Shown one piece after another: positions 18,035-25,797 of a stretch of 64,000 nt of DNA. The translations under genes and the position numbers were made by a program. The notes under the pieces were generated by a model. That model saw only the letters and a program-made list of their open reading frames with translations, ran no database searches and was not told the DNA's origin. Source of the stretch: Oleispirillum sp963668495. Its GTDB lineage: Bacteria > Pseudomonadota > Alphaproteobacteria > Rhodospirillales > Rhodospirillaceae. Position 1 is the first letter of the stretch. The number at the start of each line of letters is the position of its first letter. The DNA is taken from assembly GCA_963668495.1 (NCBI GenBank), contig OY764545.1, forward strand, positions 1-64,000. Direction: 5' to 3'.

Positions 18035-18067
18035 TGTGACCTTGGTGTTATGGTTTTGTTACATACG
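18035..18067 (+). promoter_or_regulatory. Candidate Pho box (three 11-base half-sites)
   Basis: Three consecutive 11-base units begin TGTGAC, TGTTAT and TGTTAC at 18035, 18046 and 18057. Spacing and 7+4 layout match the PhoB half-site (CTGTCAT plus four A/T-rich bases). The repeats read on the plus strand, away from pstS. They lie about 110 bases from the pstS start and about the same from the YgjV-type start. PhoB binding is inferred, supported by phoB in the pst operon. Confidence 0.5.
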
Positions 18068-18175
18068 TGGTCAACTTGCCCGACGAAGCTCAAAAAAACG
18101 AACACAGCCCTCCCTATTTCATGAAGAGTGTGCAATATACATCCACCGTCAGCAGTGATTGGATATGTACTTTCC

Positions 18176-18712
18176 ATGATGAATTTGGACCCGTTCTCCC
18201 CCGCACAGATCATGGGCTATTTGGCCCTTATCCTTGGGGTGACAGCCATCGCACAAAAAGATGACCACCGCCTAAAAGGTATGATTGCGGTTCAGGCTGC
18301 TGCTTATTGCGTCCACTTTTTCATGCTGGGCAATATGGGCGGTGCCGGGTCTACCGGAATTACCTGTTTTCGCTCCATCGCCGCATTATTCACGCGCAAT
18401 GTCTGGGTCGCGCACTTCTTTTTCGTGCTGTACCTTATTGCCGGATACCAGTTGGCTGTCGGCTACGCCGGATGGTTACCGATTCTCGCCAACATTGTCG
18501 GAACCTATGCCTTTTTCCTGCTGCGGGGCGTGTCCATGCGCGCGTTGATCCTGACCGCCAACGGCATGATGCTGACCACAAGCATACTCAGCGGTTCAAT
18601 CGGCGGGATGATTCTGGAGTCGATCATCATTGTAACAAACGTCACCACCATTACTCGCTTGGTCAAGGATCAACAACGGGCTCTTGGCTTATCCCCTCCC
18701 CCGAACGACTGA
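18176..18712 (+). CDS. YgjV-family inner membrane protein
   Basis: The 178-residue hydrophobic protein has about six membrane helices (for example IMGYLALILGVTAIAQ, VQAAAYCVHFFMLG and HFFFVLYLIAGYQLAVGYAG). The pattern FSPAQIMGYLALILGVTAIAQKDDHRLKG matches the YgjV family, whose function is unknown. It is divergent from pstS, with the Pho-box-like repeats between them, so it might be phosphate-regulated. The start is uncertain: ATG-ATG at 18176-18181 has no strong ribosome site, and an upstream in-frame ATG exists at 18128. Confidence 0.75.
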   Translation: MMNLDPFSPAQIMGYLALILGVTAIAQKDDHRLKGMIAVQAAAYCVHFFMLGNMGGAGSTGITCFRSIAALFTRNVWVAHFFFVLYLIAGYQLAVGYAGWLPILANIVGTYAFFLLRGVSMRALILTANGMMLTTSILSGSIGGMILESIIIVTNVTTITRLVKDQQRALGLSPPPND

Positions 18713-18729
18713 CGGCAGCAGACACAAAT

Positions 18730-18753
18730 AAAGGAGGCTGATCAGCCTCCTTT
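18730..18753. terminator. Bidirectional terminator between YgjV-type gene and rpe
   Basis: AAAGGAGGCTGA and TCAGCCTCCTTT are perfectly complementary, with a T6 run on the plus strand and a T-rich tail on the minus strand. Confidence 0.88.
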
Positions 18754-18781
18754 TTTCTCACCGGAACATCTCTCGCAGGCT

Positions 18782-19423
18782 TCAACCGCGCAAGGCGGCA
18801 ATATTAGCGGCATAATTCGGGGTTTTGAATACAGCACTGCCCGCAACAAGAACATTGGCCCCTGCAGCAATACACTGTTTGGCTGTTTCTGCTGTCACGC
18901 CGCCATCCACTTGCAATTCAATATCCCGTTCCCCAATCATCTGTCGAATGCGCGCAATTTTATCCAGCTGAGACGGAATAAAGGACTGCCCACCGAAGCC
19001 GGGATTCACACTCATCACCAAAATCAGGTCCAGCTTATCCAACACGTACTCCAGCACCGATTCATGGGTTGCCGGGTTCAGCGATACACCAGCCTTTTTG
19101 CCGTAGCTTTTGATCAGTTGCAGCGTCCGGTCCAAATGGGTTGTGGCTTCTGCGTGCACGGTAATGATATCAGCCCCGCCCTCTGCAAAATCGGGAATCA
19201 ACGGGTCCACCGGGGAAATCATCAAATGCACATCAAAGGGCTTGTCCGAATGCTTGCGTAAAGCCTTCATCACCGGGGCACCAAAGGTTAAATTCGGCAC
19301 AAAATGCCCGTCCATCACATCAATGTGGATGTAATCGGCTCCGGCTTCATCGATGGCTTTGACCTCCTGCCCCAACACAGCAAAATCTGCGGACAGTATG
19401 GACGGGGCAATTTTAACGGACAT
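18782..19423 (-). CDS. rpe: Ribulose-phosphate 3-epimerase
   Basis: This enzyme interconverts ribulose 5-phosphate and xylulose 5-phosphate in the pentose phosphate and Calvin pathways. The 213-residue TIM barrel opens with KIAPSILSADFAVLG and contains YIHIDVMDGHFVPNLTFG (metal site), MSVNPGFGGQSFIP and QVDGGV, all diagnostic. The ATG at 19423 follows AAGGAG; an upstream in-frame ATG at 19468 would overlap the preceding hairpin. It is the last gene of the glpX-tkt-fba-rpe group, separated from fba by a terminator-like hairpin. Confidence 0.95.
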   Translation of the reverse strand: MSVKIAPSILSADFAVLGQEVKAIDEAGADYIHIDVMDGHFVPNLTFGAPVMKALRKHSDKPFDVHLMISPVDPLIPDFAEGGADIITVHAEATTHLDRTLQLIKSYGKKAGVSLNPATHESVLEYVLDKLDLILVMSVNPGFGGQSFIPSQLDKIARIRQMIGERDIELQVDGGVTAETAKQCIAAGANVLVAGSAVFKTPNYAANIAALRG

Positions 19424-19456
19424 GGCTTGGGTCTCCTTAGGGGCGCACAGCAAAAA

Positions 19457-19479
19457 GGCGGGCAACAATGCTGCCCGCC
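19457..19479 (-). terminator. Hairpin with T tail between fba and rpe
   Basis: GGCGGGCA (19457-19464) and TGCCCGCC (19472-19479) form an eight-pair stem followed by TTTTT on the minus strand. It ends fba (stop 19508) but lies only 34 bases before the rpe start, so rpe depends on read-through or its own promoter. Confidence 0.75.
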
Positions 19480-19507
19480 CCTGTATGTAATGGAAAGCGA
19501 CCGAAAA

Positions 19508-20611
19508 TTAAATACCGATAATCGGCTTCTTATTCGGATCAACTGTTTCCACGATTTTCGGATCCAGTTCACCGGATGCATAGCGTTTTGCCATGTCCGC
19601 CAACGGAATCGGCTTGATCTTGTCCGCACGGTTGCAGGTGCCGAACGCTTCATAGCGATCCATACACAGTTTTTCCATGGCAGACATCGCCGGTTTCAGA
19701 TATTTGCGCGGATCAAATTCGCTCGGGGCGTCTTTGAATACCTTACGAATCTGTCCAGTGATCGCCATACGGCAATCGGTGTCGATGTTGACTTTGCGCA
19801 CGCCGTGCTTGATGCCTTCGACAATTTCTTCCACAGGCACGCCATAGGTCTGCGGCATTTCACCACCGTATTCGTTGATGATATCCTGCAGGTCCTGCGG
19901 AACCGATGAAGACCCGTGCATGACAAGGTGCGTTTCCGGCAGGCGTTCGTGAATGGCTTTCACCACATCCATTGCCAAAATGTCGCCCGTCGGCTTGCGG
20001 GTGAACTTGTAAGCACCATGAGACGTACCAATGGCAACAGCCAAGGCATCGACTTTGGTTTTTGCCACAAAGTCAGCAGCCTGAATCGGGTCAGTCAACA
20101 GAGCGCTGCGATCCAGCTTGCCTTCAAAACCATGACCGTCTTCTTTTTCGCCTTCGCCGGTTTCCAAGGACCCCAAGCAACCCAGCTCACCTTCCACAGA
20201 CACACCGATCAAATGAGATACATCAGAAACGGATTTGGTGGTTTCCACGTTATAGAAATACGTGGACGGAGTTTTGGCGTCTTCCATCAAGGAACCGTCC
20301 ATCATCACGGACGTAAATCCGGCACTGACTGCGGACAGACAAGTGGCAAGGTTGTTGCCGTGGTCCTGATGCATACACACCGGAATATCCGGGAACATTT
20401 CAACGGCACCCATGATCATGTGCTTGATCATGATATCACCGGCATAGCTGCGTGCGCCGCGGCTGGCTTGCAAAATGACCGGAGCATTACATTTGCTGGC
20501 TGCGGACATGATTGCCAAGACTTGCTCCAGGTTATTCACGTTGAACGCAGGAACGCCATAGTCGTATTCCGCAGCATGATCCAGCAGCTGCCGCATGGTA
20601 ACCATAGCCAT
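19508..20611 (-). CDS. fba: Class II fructose-bisphosphate aldolase, Calvin cycle subtype
   Basis: It makes fructose 1,6-bisphosphate (and can make sedoheptulose 1,7-bisphosphate) from triose phosphates, using a divalent metal. At 367 residues with VPAFNVNNLEQVLAIM, the metal-binding pair in CMHQDHG, LGCLGSLETGEGEKEDG, the active-site HGSSSVP and INIDTD-like VNIDTDCRMA, it fits the Calvin-type class II branch (CbbA). The ATG at 20611 follows AAGGAGG nine bases upstream. It lies 78 bases after tkt, with a hairpin between. RuBisCO and phosphoribulokinase are not in the window, so a gluconeogenic role is equally possible. Confidence 0.93.
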   Translation of the reverse strand: MAMVTMRQLLDHAAEYDYGVPAFNVNNLEQVLAIMSAASKCNAPVILQASRGARSYAGDIMIKHMIMGAVEMFPDIPVCMHQDHGNNLATCLSAVSAGFTSVMMDGSLMEDAKTPSTYFYNVETTKSVSDVSHLIGVSVEGELGCLGSLETGEGEKEDGHGFEGKLDRSALLTDPIQAADFVAKTKVDALAVAIGTSHGAYKFTRKPTGDILAMDVVKAIHERLPETHLVMHGSSSVPQDLQDIINEYGGEMPQTYGVPVEEIVEGIKHGVRKVNIDTDCRMAITGQIRKVFKDAPSEFDPRKYLKPAMSAMEKLCMDRYEAFGTCNRADKIKPIPLADMAKRYASGELDPKIVETVDPNKKPIIGI

Positions 20612-20647
20612 GTTGGATATCCTCCTTATCGGGTCAAATCATATGAT

Positions 20648-20678
20648 GACACGGGACCGAATATAACGACCCCGTGTC
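20648..20678 (-). other. Hairpin between tkt and fba
   Basis: GACACGGG (20648-20655) and CCCGTGTC (20671-20678) form an eight-pair stem in the 78-base gap, with no T run. It is probably an mRNA stability or processing element within the operon. Confidence 0.5.
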
Positions 20679-20689
20679 GGTTCGACGTT

Positions 20690-22687
20690 TTAAGCTACGC
20701 GTGCCTTAATCGTGTTCACGATGTTTTCAACCGTGAAACCGAAGTGCTCAAACAATTCATCAGCCGGAGCGGATGCACCAAAAGTACTGATACCCAAAAT
20801 CGGCTGGTGAGTACCGACATAACGTTCCCAGCCCATGGGAGACCCAGCCTCAATTGCCATGCGGACACCACCATGCCCCAATACTTTGGCGCGATAGTCC
20901 GGGGTTTGTTCATCGAACAGTTCCCAACACGGCATAGAGACAACAGCCGTTGCGATTCCTTCAGCATTCAGGGCTTTGGCAGCATCCACCGCAAGGGCGA
21001 CTTCAGAGCCAGTTGCCATCAGGGTTGCCTGACGCTCACCTTCTGCTTCCATCAGCACATAGCCACCCTTGGCAGCAAGGTTTTCGATAGTGTGTTCGGT
21101 GCGCAAAGTCGGCAGCCCCTGACGGGACAAGGCCAAAACACTCGGGCGTTTGTCATTGTCGATGGCTGCGGCCCAGCATTCAGCCGTTTCCACGGCATCT
21201 GCCGGACGCATCACCAAAACATTCGGCATGGCACGCAAAGAGGCCAGATGCTCAATAGGCTGGTGGGTCGGGCCATCTTCGCCAAGACCGATGGAATCAT
21301 GGGTCATGACATAAATCGACCGTACCCCCATCAATGCGGACAGACGCAAAGCCGGGCGCAAGTAATCGGTAAAGACAAAGAACGTACCACCATACGGAAT
21401 GAAGCTACCGTGCAGCGCAATGCCGTTCATGGCAGCAGCCATACCGTGCTCGCGGACGCCATAATGAATGTAGTTACCGGAATAATCGCCGGGGGTAATG
21501 GAAACCTGCGTATCCCCTTTGGTCAGGTTGGAGCCGGTCAAATCCGCAGAACCACCCACCAGTTCCGGGATTTCTTTTGCCAGAACCGAGATCACATCCT
21601 GAGACGCCTTACGGGTCGCAACCTTCGCAGCAGAAGCAGACAGGGCTTTTTTGTGTTCATTAATCGCCATTTTCCAACCCTGCGGCAGCAGGCCTTCGGA
21701 CAGGCGATTAAATTCATCGTATTTTGCTTCACTCAGGAAGGACATCCGTGCTTCCCAAGCCATGTGTGTGCCACCGCCACGGCGACCAACGGAACGCCAA
21801 GCATCCAGAATATCTTCCGGGATTTCGAACGGAGCATGCGGCCAATTCAGGGCTTCACGTGCCGCCGCCAGTTCAGCATCACCCAACGGTGAACCATGGA
21901 CTTTATGAGACCCCTGCATGGTCGGGGCACCCTTACCGATTACGGTTTTGCACGCAATCAGAGTCGGCTTGTCGCTGTTTTGCGCTGCTTCAATGGCCTC
22001 TGCCACTGCATCTGCATCGTGTCCATCAACTGCCAAAGTTTTCCAGCCGGAGGCTTCAAACCGTGCGCGTTGATTTTCCGATGTTGCAATGTCCAGCGTA
22101 CCATCGATGGAGATGTTGTTGTCGTCCCACAGCACGATCAACTTGTTCAGTTTCAAGTGCCCGGCAAGAGAAATTGCTTCCTGACTGATACCTTCCATCA
22201 GGCAGCCGTCACCCGCGATGACATAGGTAAAGTGGTCCACAGCCGCATCAGAGAAACGGGCATTCATCATCCGTTCAGACAAAGCCATACCAACGGCGGT
22301 GGCAATGCCTTGTCCCAGCGGCCCGGTGGTGGTTTCGATACCCGCTGCGTGACCATATTCCGGGTGACCGGCGGTACGTGCGCCCATTTGACGGAAGTTT
22401 TTGACCTGTTCCAGATCAATATCTTCGTATCCGGTCAAATACATCAGGGCATACAGCAGCATGGAGCCATGACCTGCGGACAGGACAAAACGGTCCCGAT
22501 CCGGCCATTTCGGCTCCAACGGATCAAATTTCATAAACCGTGAAAACAAAACCGTGGCTACATCCGCCATGCCCATAGGCATGCCGGGGTGGCCTGAGTT
22601 TGCTTTTTGCACGGCGTCGGCAGCCAGAAAACGGACGGCGTTGGCCATTTGCGCATGAGAAACGGCTGTCGGATTGGATGTCGTCAT
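20690..22687 (-). CDS. tkt: Transketolase
   Basis: This thiamine-diphosphate enzyme moves two-carbon units between sugar phosphates. The 665 residues have the N-terminal ANSGHPGMPMGMAD and SAGHGSMLLYALMYLTGY, the ThDP motif GDGCLMEGISQEAISLAG...NN, and the pyrimidine domain with HDSIGLGEDGPTHQPIEHLASLRAMPN, all typical of transketolase. The ATG at 22687 is preferred over an in-frame TTG at 22699. It lies 54 bases after glpX, in the same direction, and is part of a sugar-phosphate operon. Confidence 0.95.
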   Translation of the reverse strand: MTTSNPTAVSHAQMANAVRFLAADAVQKANSGHPGMPMGMADVATVLFSRFMKFDPLEPKWPDRDRFVLSAGHGSMLLYALMYLTGYEDIDLEQVKNFRQMGARTAGHPEYGHAAGIETTTGPLGQGIATAVGMALSERMMNARFSDAAVDHFTYVIAGDGCLMEGISQEAISLAGHLKLNKLIVLWDDNNISIDGTLDIATSENQRARFEASGWKTLAVDGHDADAVAEAIEAAQNSDKPTLIACKTVIGKGAPTMQGSHKVHGSPLGDAELAAAREALNWPHAPFEIPEDILDAWRSVGRRGGGTHMAWEARMSFLSEAKYDEFNRLSEGLLPQGWKMAINEHKKALSASAAKVATRKASQDVISVLAKEIPELVGGSADLTGSNLTKGDTQVSITPGDYSGNYIHYGVREHGMAAAMNGIALHGSFIPYGGTFFVFTDYLRPALRLSALMGVRSIYVMTHDSIGLGEDGPTHQPIEHLASLRAMPNVLVMRPADAVETAECWAAAIDNDKRPSVLALSRQGLPTLRTEHTIENLAAKGGYVLMEAEGERQATLMATGSEVALAVDAAKALNAEGIATAVVSMPCWELFDEQTPDYRAKVLGHGGVRMAIEAGSPMGWERYVGTHQPILGISTFGASAPADELFEHFGFTVENIVNTIKARVA

Positions 22688-22741
22688 CGCGGGGGGCAAG
22701 TCCTTTGTTCGCGGGGCAGATAAAATTAAAGGCAGAACCGC

Positions 22742-23716
22742 TTACGCGGATTCCACCATGTGATAACTGGTCAAAACCTGACGTTCGCCATACGGGCCGC
22801 TGATCATCAGAGTTTGGGTACGGGCAAAATTATCTTCAACGCTGACGCCATCAACCAGAACACCGTCAGTAATACCGGTGGCACAGAAGAAGACTTGGTT
22901 GGAAGATACCAATTCGTCAAGCATCAGCCATTCGCCTGCTTTCAAGCCGAATTCAGCAACAACTTTGGCTTCTTCTTCGGATTGCGGATTGAGGCTCCCC
23001 ATGAAGTCGGCACCAAGGGCACGCAGAGCACAAGCAGACAGAATTCCTTCTGGAGTACCACCGGTACCCAGCAGCATATCCACATCGGCTTCCGGGAAAG
23101 CTGCCAACAAGGCACCCATCACGTCGCCTGCGGGGTACAGGGAGCACCGAGCACCGGCTGCATAAATTTCCTGAATAATTTTTTCGTGGCGCGGTTTTTC
23201 CAGCAGAAATACGTTCAGATCACGTACATCTTTGCCCAATTCATGGGCCAGCACCCGAAGCTTTTCTGCGGTCGGCATATCCGGGGCGATTTTGCCTTTG
23301 GCTTCTTTCGGGACTGCAATCTTATCCATGTAGAACGACGGGCCGGGATCAAACATGGTGCCACGCGGGGCCAACGCAATCACCGCCAGTGCATGGGCAA
23401 GCCCTTTGGCGGTGTAACTGGTGCCTTCCACCGGATCAACGGCAATATCAAATTTGGCGCGATTACGTTCAACGCCGATGGCTTCACCACAATAGAGTTC
23501 CGGGGCTTCGTCCTTCGCTCCTTCACCGATAACGACCGTGCCATGGATCGGCAGGTTGTTCAGTTCCTTGCGCATGACTTCAACCGCGGCACCGTCGGCT
23601 GCATTTTTATCGCCGCGTCCCACCCAGTCATAAGCGGCCAATGCCGCAGATTCCGTTACATTCCGAAGGCTATAAGCAAACAACGGTGTCCGTTGTTGAA
23701 TCGGACGATGCACCAT
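22742..23716 (-). CDS. glpX: Class II fructose-1,6-bisphosphatase
   Basis: It removes the C1 phosphate from fructose 1,6-bisphosphate (and possibly C7 from sedoheptulose bisphosphate). The 324-residue protein has WVGRGDKNAADGAAVEVMR, the metal-binding IGEGAKDEAP, DPVEGTSYTAKG and LLGTGGTPEGILSACAL, the hallmarks of GlpX. The ATG at 23716 follows GGGGAG. It leads the glpX-tkt-fba-rpe group; the LuxR-type gene upstream is in the same direction, with a hairpin-rich 269-base gap. Confidence 0.95.
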   Translation of the reverse strand: MVHRPIQQRTPLFAYSLRNVTESAALAAYDWVGRGDKNAADGAAVEVMRKELNNLPIHGTVVIGEGAKDEAPELYCGEAIGVERNRAKFDIAVDPVEGTSYTAKGLAHALAVIALAPRGTMFDPGPSFYMDKIAVPKEAKGKIAPDMPTAEKLRVLAHELGKDVRDLNVFLLEKPRHEKIIQEIYAAGARCSLYPAGDVMGALLAAFPEADVDMLLGTGGTPEGILSACALRALGADFMGSLNPQSEEEAKVVAEFGLKAGEWLMLDELVSSNQVFFCATGITDGVLVDGVSVEDNFARTQTLMISGPYGERQVLTSYHMVESA

Positions 23717-23876
23717 TTCAAACTCCCCGTCAGCACAATCACGCCTGTCACTTCTGTGACGGCTTCAGCAAAATCGGCGGTTGGCAACCAAAGGGCACTT
23801 GGATTTCAGTCCATAACCCTTTGGAAATTTTGCGCGGCTTCGTCATTGACCGCCATGGTCGAAACCTCGAGTACTC

Positions 23877-23968
23877 GAAAAAAGCTTGCGGCGGGGGATA
23901 CCCCAGTCATGACTCCAACGCAAGACCAAAGCCGTGCGATTCTATCACCAAGGGAGCAGTCCCCCGCC
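23877..23968 (-). ncRNA. Candidate structured RNA or extended terminator upstream of glpX
   Basis: On the minus strand GGCGGGGGA (23968-23960) pairs perfectly with TCCCCCGCC (23898-23890), enclosing about 60 bases that hold nested stems CTCC/GGAG and CGCA/TGCG. The outer stem is followed by GCAAGC and a run of six T. It could be the terminator of the LuxR-type gene or a small RNA/leader for glpX. I do not recognise it as a named riboswitch. Confidence 0.4.
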
Positions 23969-23985
23969 CAAAGCGGATAATTAGC

Positions 23986-24633
23986 CTACACGATTTTCCG
24001 GCTGCTGAGGTAAAAAGCAACAGCCTGAGATCGATTGTCGACGCTCAATTTTTCATACAAATTCTTCAGATGGAATTTAACCGTATTCAGGGAGATATTA
24101 AATCTTTTCGCGATTTGCGCGTTTGTAATGCCGCTGGCAAGGGCAGTCAAAAGCTCCCGTTCACGTGGAGTAAGAGTCGCCAAAGGATCATCAATCGCCC
24201 GACTGGAGGCCGCAAAAGGAAAGACCTTTTTACCATCAGCCACCGCTGCAATGGTTTCCAGCAAGGACGATCCCGGCTCTGACTTTGAACAGAACCCGGA
24301 TGCACCAAGCATCTCTGCCTCTGCCGGAATATTTGGCGCAGAACTGCCTGTATAGACAATCAGCTTGGCATTCACGTCTTTTTGCAAAAAGGCTTCCAGT
24401 ACGCCTCGCCCATCCAGGTACGGCATTTCCCAACCGATCACCCCGACGTCGAAACGAACATTCTCTGCTGCGGTTAAAAAGCGCTCACCGTCCGGTGCCA
24501 TCGACACCAACACAAATCGCTCATCCGCAGCAAACAAACGGATCAAGCCACTTTGAAGCAGCGGATTCTTTTCGGCGATAATCACCTCAATCGGAGACTT
24601 GCGCTGCGTTGCCTTCCGTTTTTTTCCGGTCAT
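23986..24633 (-). CDS. LuxR-family regulator with degenerate receiver domain
   Basis: The 215-residue protein has a receiver-like domain (about 12-125) and a C-terminal LuxR/NarL helix-turn-helix (LTPRERELLTALASGITNAQIAKRF...LNTVKFHLKNLYEKL). The receiver is degenerate. The acidic pair is replaced (IIAEKNP) and the phosphoacceptor position reads VGVIGWEMPYLDG, with Gly where Asp is expected. The Thr and Lys positions (VYTGSS, FCSKSE) remain. It probably works without phosphorylation, perhaps by ligand or protein contact. It lies upstream of and collinear with glpX-tkt-fba-rpe, so it may control that operon. The start is uncertain: ATG at 24633 has GGGG upstream; 24648 and 24657 are alternatives. 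Confidence 0.85.
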   Translation of the reverse strand: MTGKKRKATQRKSPIEVIIAEKNPLLQSGLIRLFAADERFVLVSMAPDGERFLTAAENVRFDVGVIGWEMPYLDGRGVLEAFLQKDVNAKLIVYTGSSAPNIPAEAEMLGASGFCSKSEPGSSLLETIAAVADGKKVFPFAASSRAIDDPLATLTPRERELLTALASGITNAQIAKRFNISLNTVKFHLKNLYEKLSVDNRSQAVAFYLSSRKIV

Positions 24634-24657
24634 GGACACCCCGGCCATACCTTTCAT

Positions 24658-25030
24658 TCACAAATAATCATGACAATGTCGGACGACAGCCTGCCCCGCC
24701 CCAATTTCCGAATTCCTGCGCCACCGCTGCCAAAGCACCTTAAACGCCAAAATTCCAGCCTGTCTGTCCCATCTGCCAACAATACTAAAACTACCCAAAT
24801 AGGCAAGTGGGTAGGACGTTTTTCCCACCCTTTTATGTAGGGCGCGAAAATCCGGCGAGATGCGTATATTTTCAGTTTCTTTTCAGTCCAACGTATTAGT
24901 TTTTTTCACCTCTGACCATCAATGCAGTTCAACCAATTGCTACCAACCATGCGAATCGGGCAAAAAAAATTCCCTGCCCACTTAGGCGGACAGGGAATGA
25001 ATACGAAGGGGCTACCCCCAAAACCATAAA
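24658..25030. other. Intergenic region upstream of LuxR-type regulator
   Basis: These 373 bases have no gene. They contain the inverted repeat CTACCCA (24791-24797) / TGGGTAG (24808-24814), a possible operator about 150 bases before the regulator start, and the lipoprotein gene's terminator at 24969-24998. Confidence 0.5.
24969..24998 (-). terminator. Terminator of lipoprotein gene
   Basis: ATTCCCTG (24969-24976) pairs with CAGGGAAT (24991-24998), and a run of eight A's to the left gives a T8 tail on the minus strand, just after the stop at 25031. Confidence 0.82.
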
Positions 25031-25639
25031 TCAGTACTTGGGACGATTTTTGCGATTATATTCCAGCTCATCCCGAGACAATTGCATCCCCAGATAGACC
25101 TGCGCATCGCCGGAGCTCATATCCTTTGCCAGCGGCAATGTCATATCGATCTCTGCATCCCGGAACCGCAATTGATTCACATTGGGCGGGAAACCAATTT
25201 CCGCGGTGAAGACCTTTTTCCCTTCGGGATGAGGATAGAAATCGGGCAACGCAACAAAGTAATCAAACTTGGCGGAGCGCGGCTCTCCCGGACCTGCCAA
25301 AGGTGCAGCGGGGCCAAGCTTCGCCCGGAAATTCACCAATATCCGCATATCCACTTCATTGGTGTCCCTGTTCACGGAACACTCACCGGTGTAGCCAATA
25401 ATTTCGGCCTCCAGCGCCACATCCGTTAGATCCGTACCACCGGGGCGAAACTTGGTCACCTGCACGGTATCACGGTCAATTTTAATTTGCGGGCAAGGCA
25501 GCGGGGCTTTTTTTGCTTCAAATGCAGAGCACCCGGACAAAACCCCCGCAGACAACACCGCAACACAACCAACGGTCAAACCGGATTTCAGGCGTTTCCA
25601 CAACGGAAGCGAAGGTGCAATAAACATCAGGGTCACCAT
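25031..25639 (-). CDS. Putative outer-membrane lipoprotein of unknown function
   Basis: The 202-residue product has a signal segment ending in a lipobox (AVLSAGVLSGC followed by Ser), so it is probably a lipoprotein. The mature part (about 165 residues) is mainly beta-strand-like and ends NRKNRPKY. I do not recognise a named family, although a secreted lipoprotein at this position upstream of ispH may be conserved in relatives. The start is unclear: ATGs at 25639 and 25627 are both plausible, neither with a strong ribosome site; an in-frame ATG at 25744 would put the lipobox unusually deep. It is divergent from ispH. Confidence 0.65.
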   Translation of the reverse strand: MVTLMFIAPSLPLWKRLKSGLTVGCVAVLSAGVLSGCSAFEAKKAPLPCPQIKIDRDTVQVTKFRPGGTDLTDVALEAEIIGYTGECSVNRDTNEVDMRILVNFRAKLGPAAPLAGPGEPRSAKFDYFVALPDFYPHPEGKKVFTAEIGFPPNVNQLRFRDAEIDMTLPLAKDMSSGDAQVYLGMQLSRDELEYNRKNRPKY

Positions 25640-25797
25640 GGATTGTGTTAAGGGCAGTAACTTATATTCTGTACCTTTGGTGATAACTGAAAGCTGGAGG
25701 CACGGCAACCGGGTTTGCCTTTTCATGCCCCTTTTCTCAAACACGCGAATTTGCTACACCGAAACGGCACCGTCCCCCAGTTTTGTTGAGGCCACAC

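Noticed and set aside
19916..21892. A 658-codon open frame on the plus strand opposite fba and tkt
   Set aside because: It is a codon-bias shadow: both minus-strand genes are confident enzymes, and the plus-strand product is rich in His, Gln and Arg with no domain.
18782..23716. A complete Calvin cycle locus
   Set aside because: glpX, tkt, fba and rpe are present but RuBisCO, phosphoribulokinase and gapdh are not in the window, so autotrophy is not supported here.
23890..23968. Hairpin domain as SRP RNA, 6S RNA or a known riboswitch
   Set aside because: It lacks the GGAAGG-type SRP loop, the length and bulge of 6S RNA, and any known riboswitch core; listed only as an unnamed candidate.
22760..23980. 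A 406-codon plus-strand frame opposite glpX
   Set aside because: Antisense to a clear GlpX gene, with unusual composition and no conserved motif.
24791..24814. Inverted repeat CTACCCA/TGGGTAG treated as an operator
   Set aside because: Only seven bases per arm in an otherwise unremarkable region; noted in the intergenic entry but not counted as a site.
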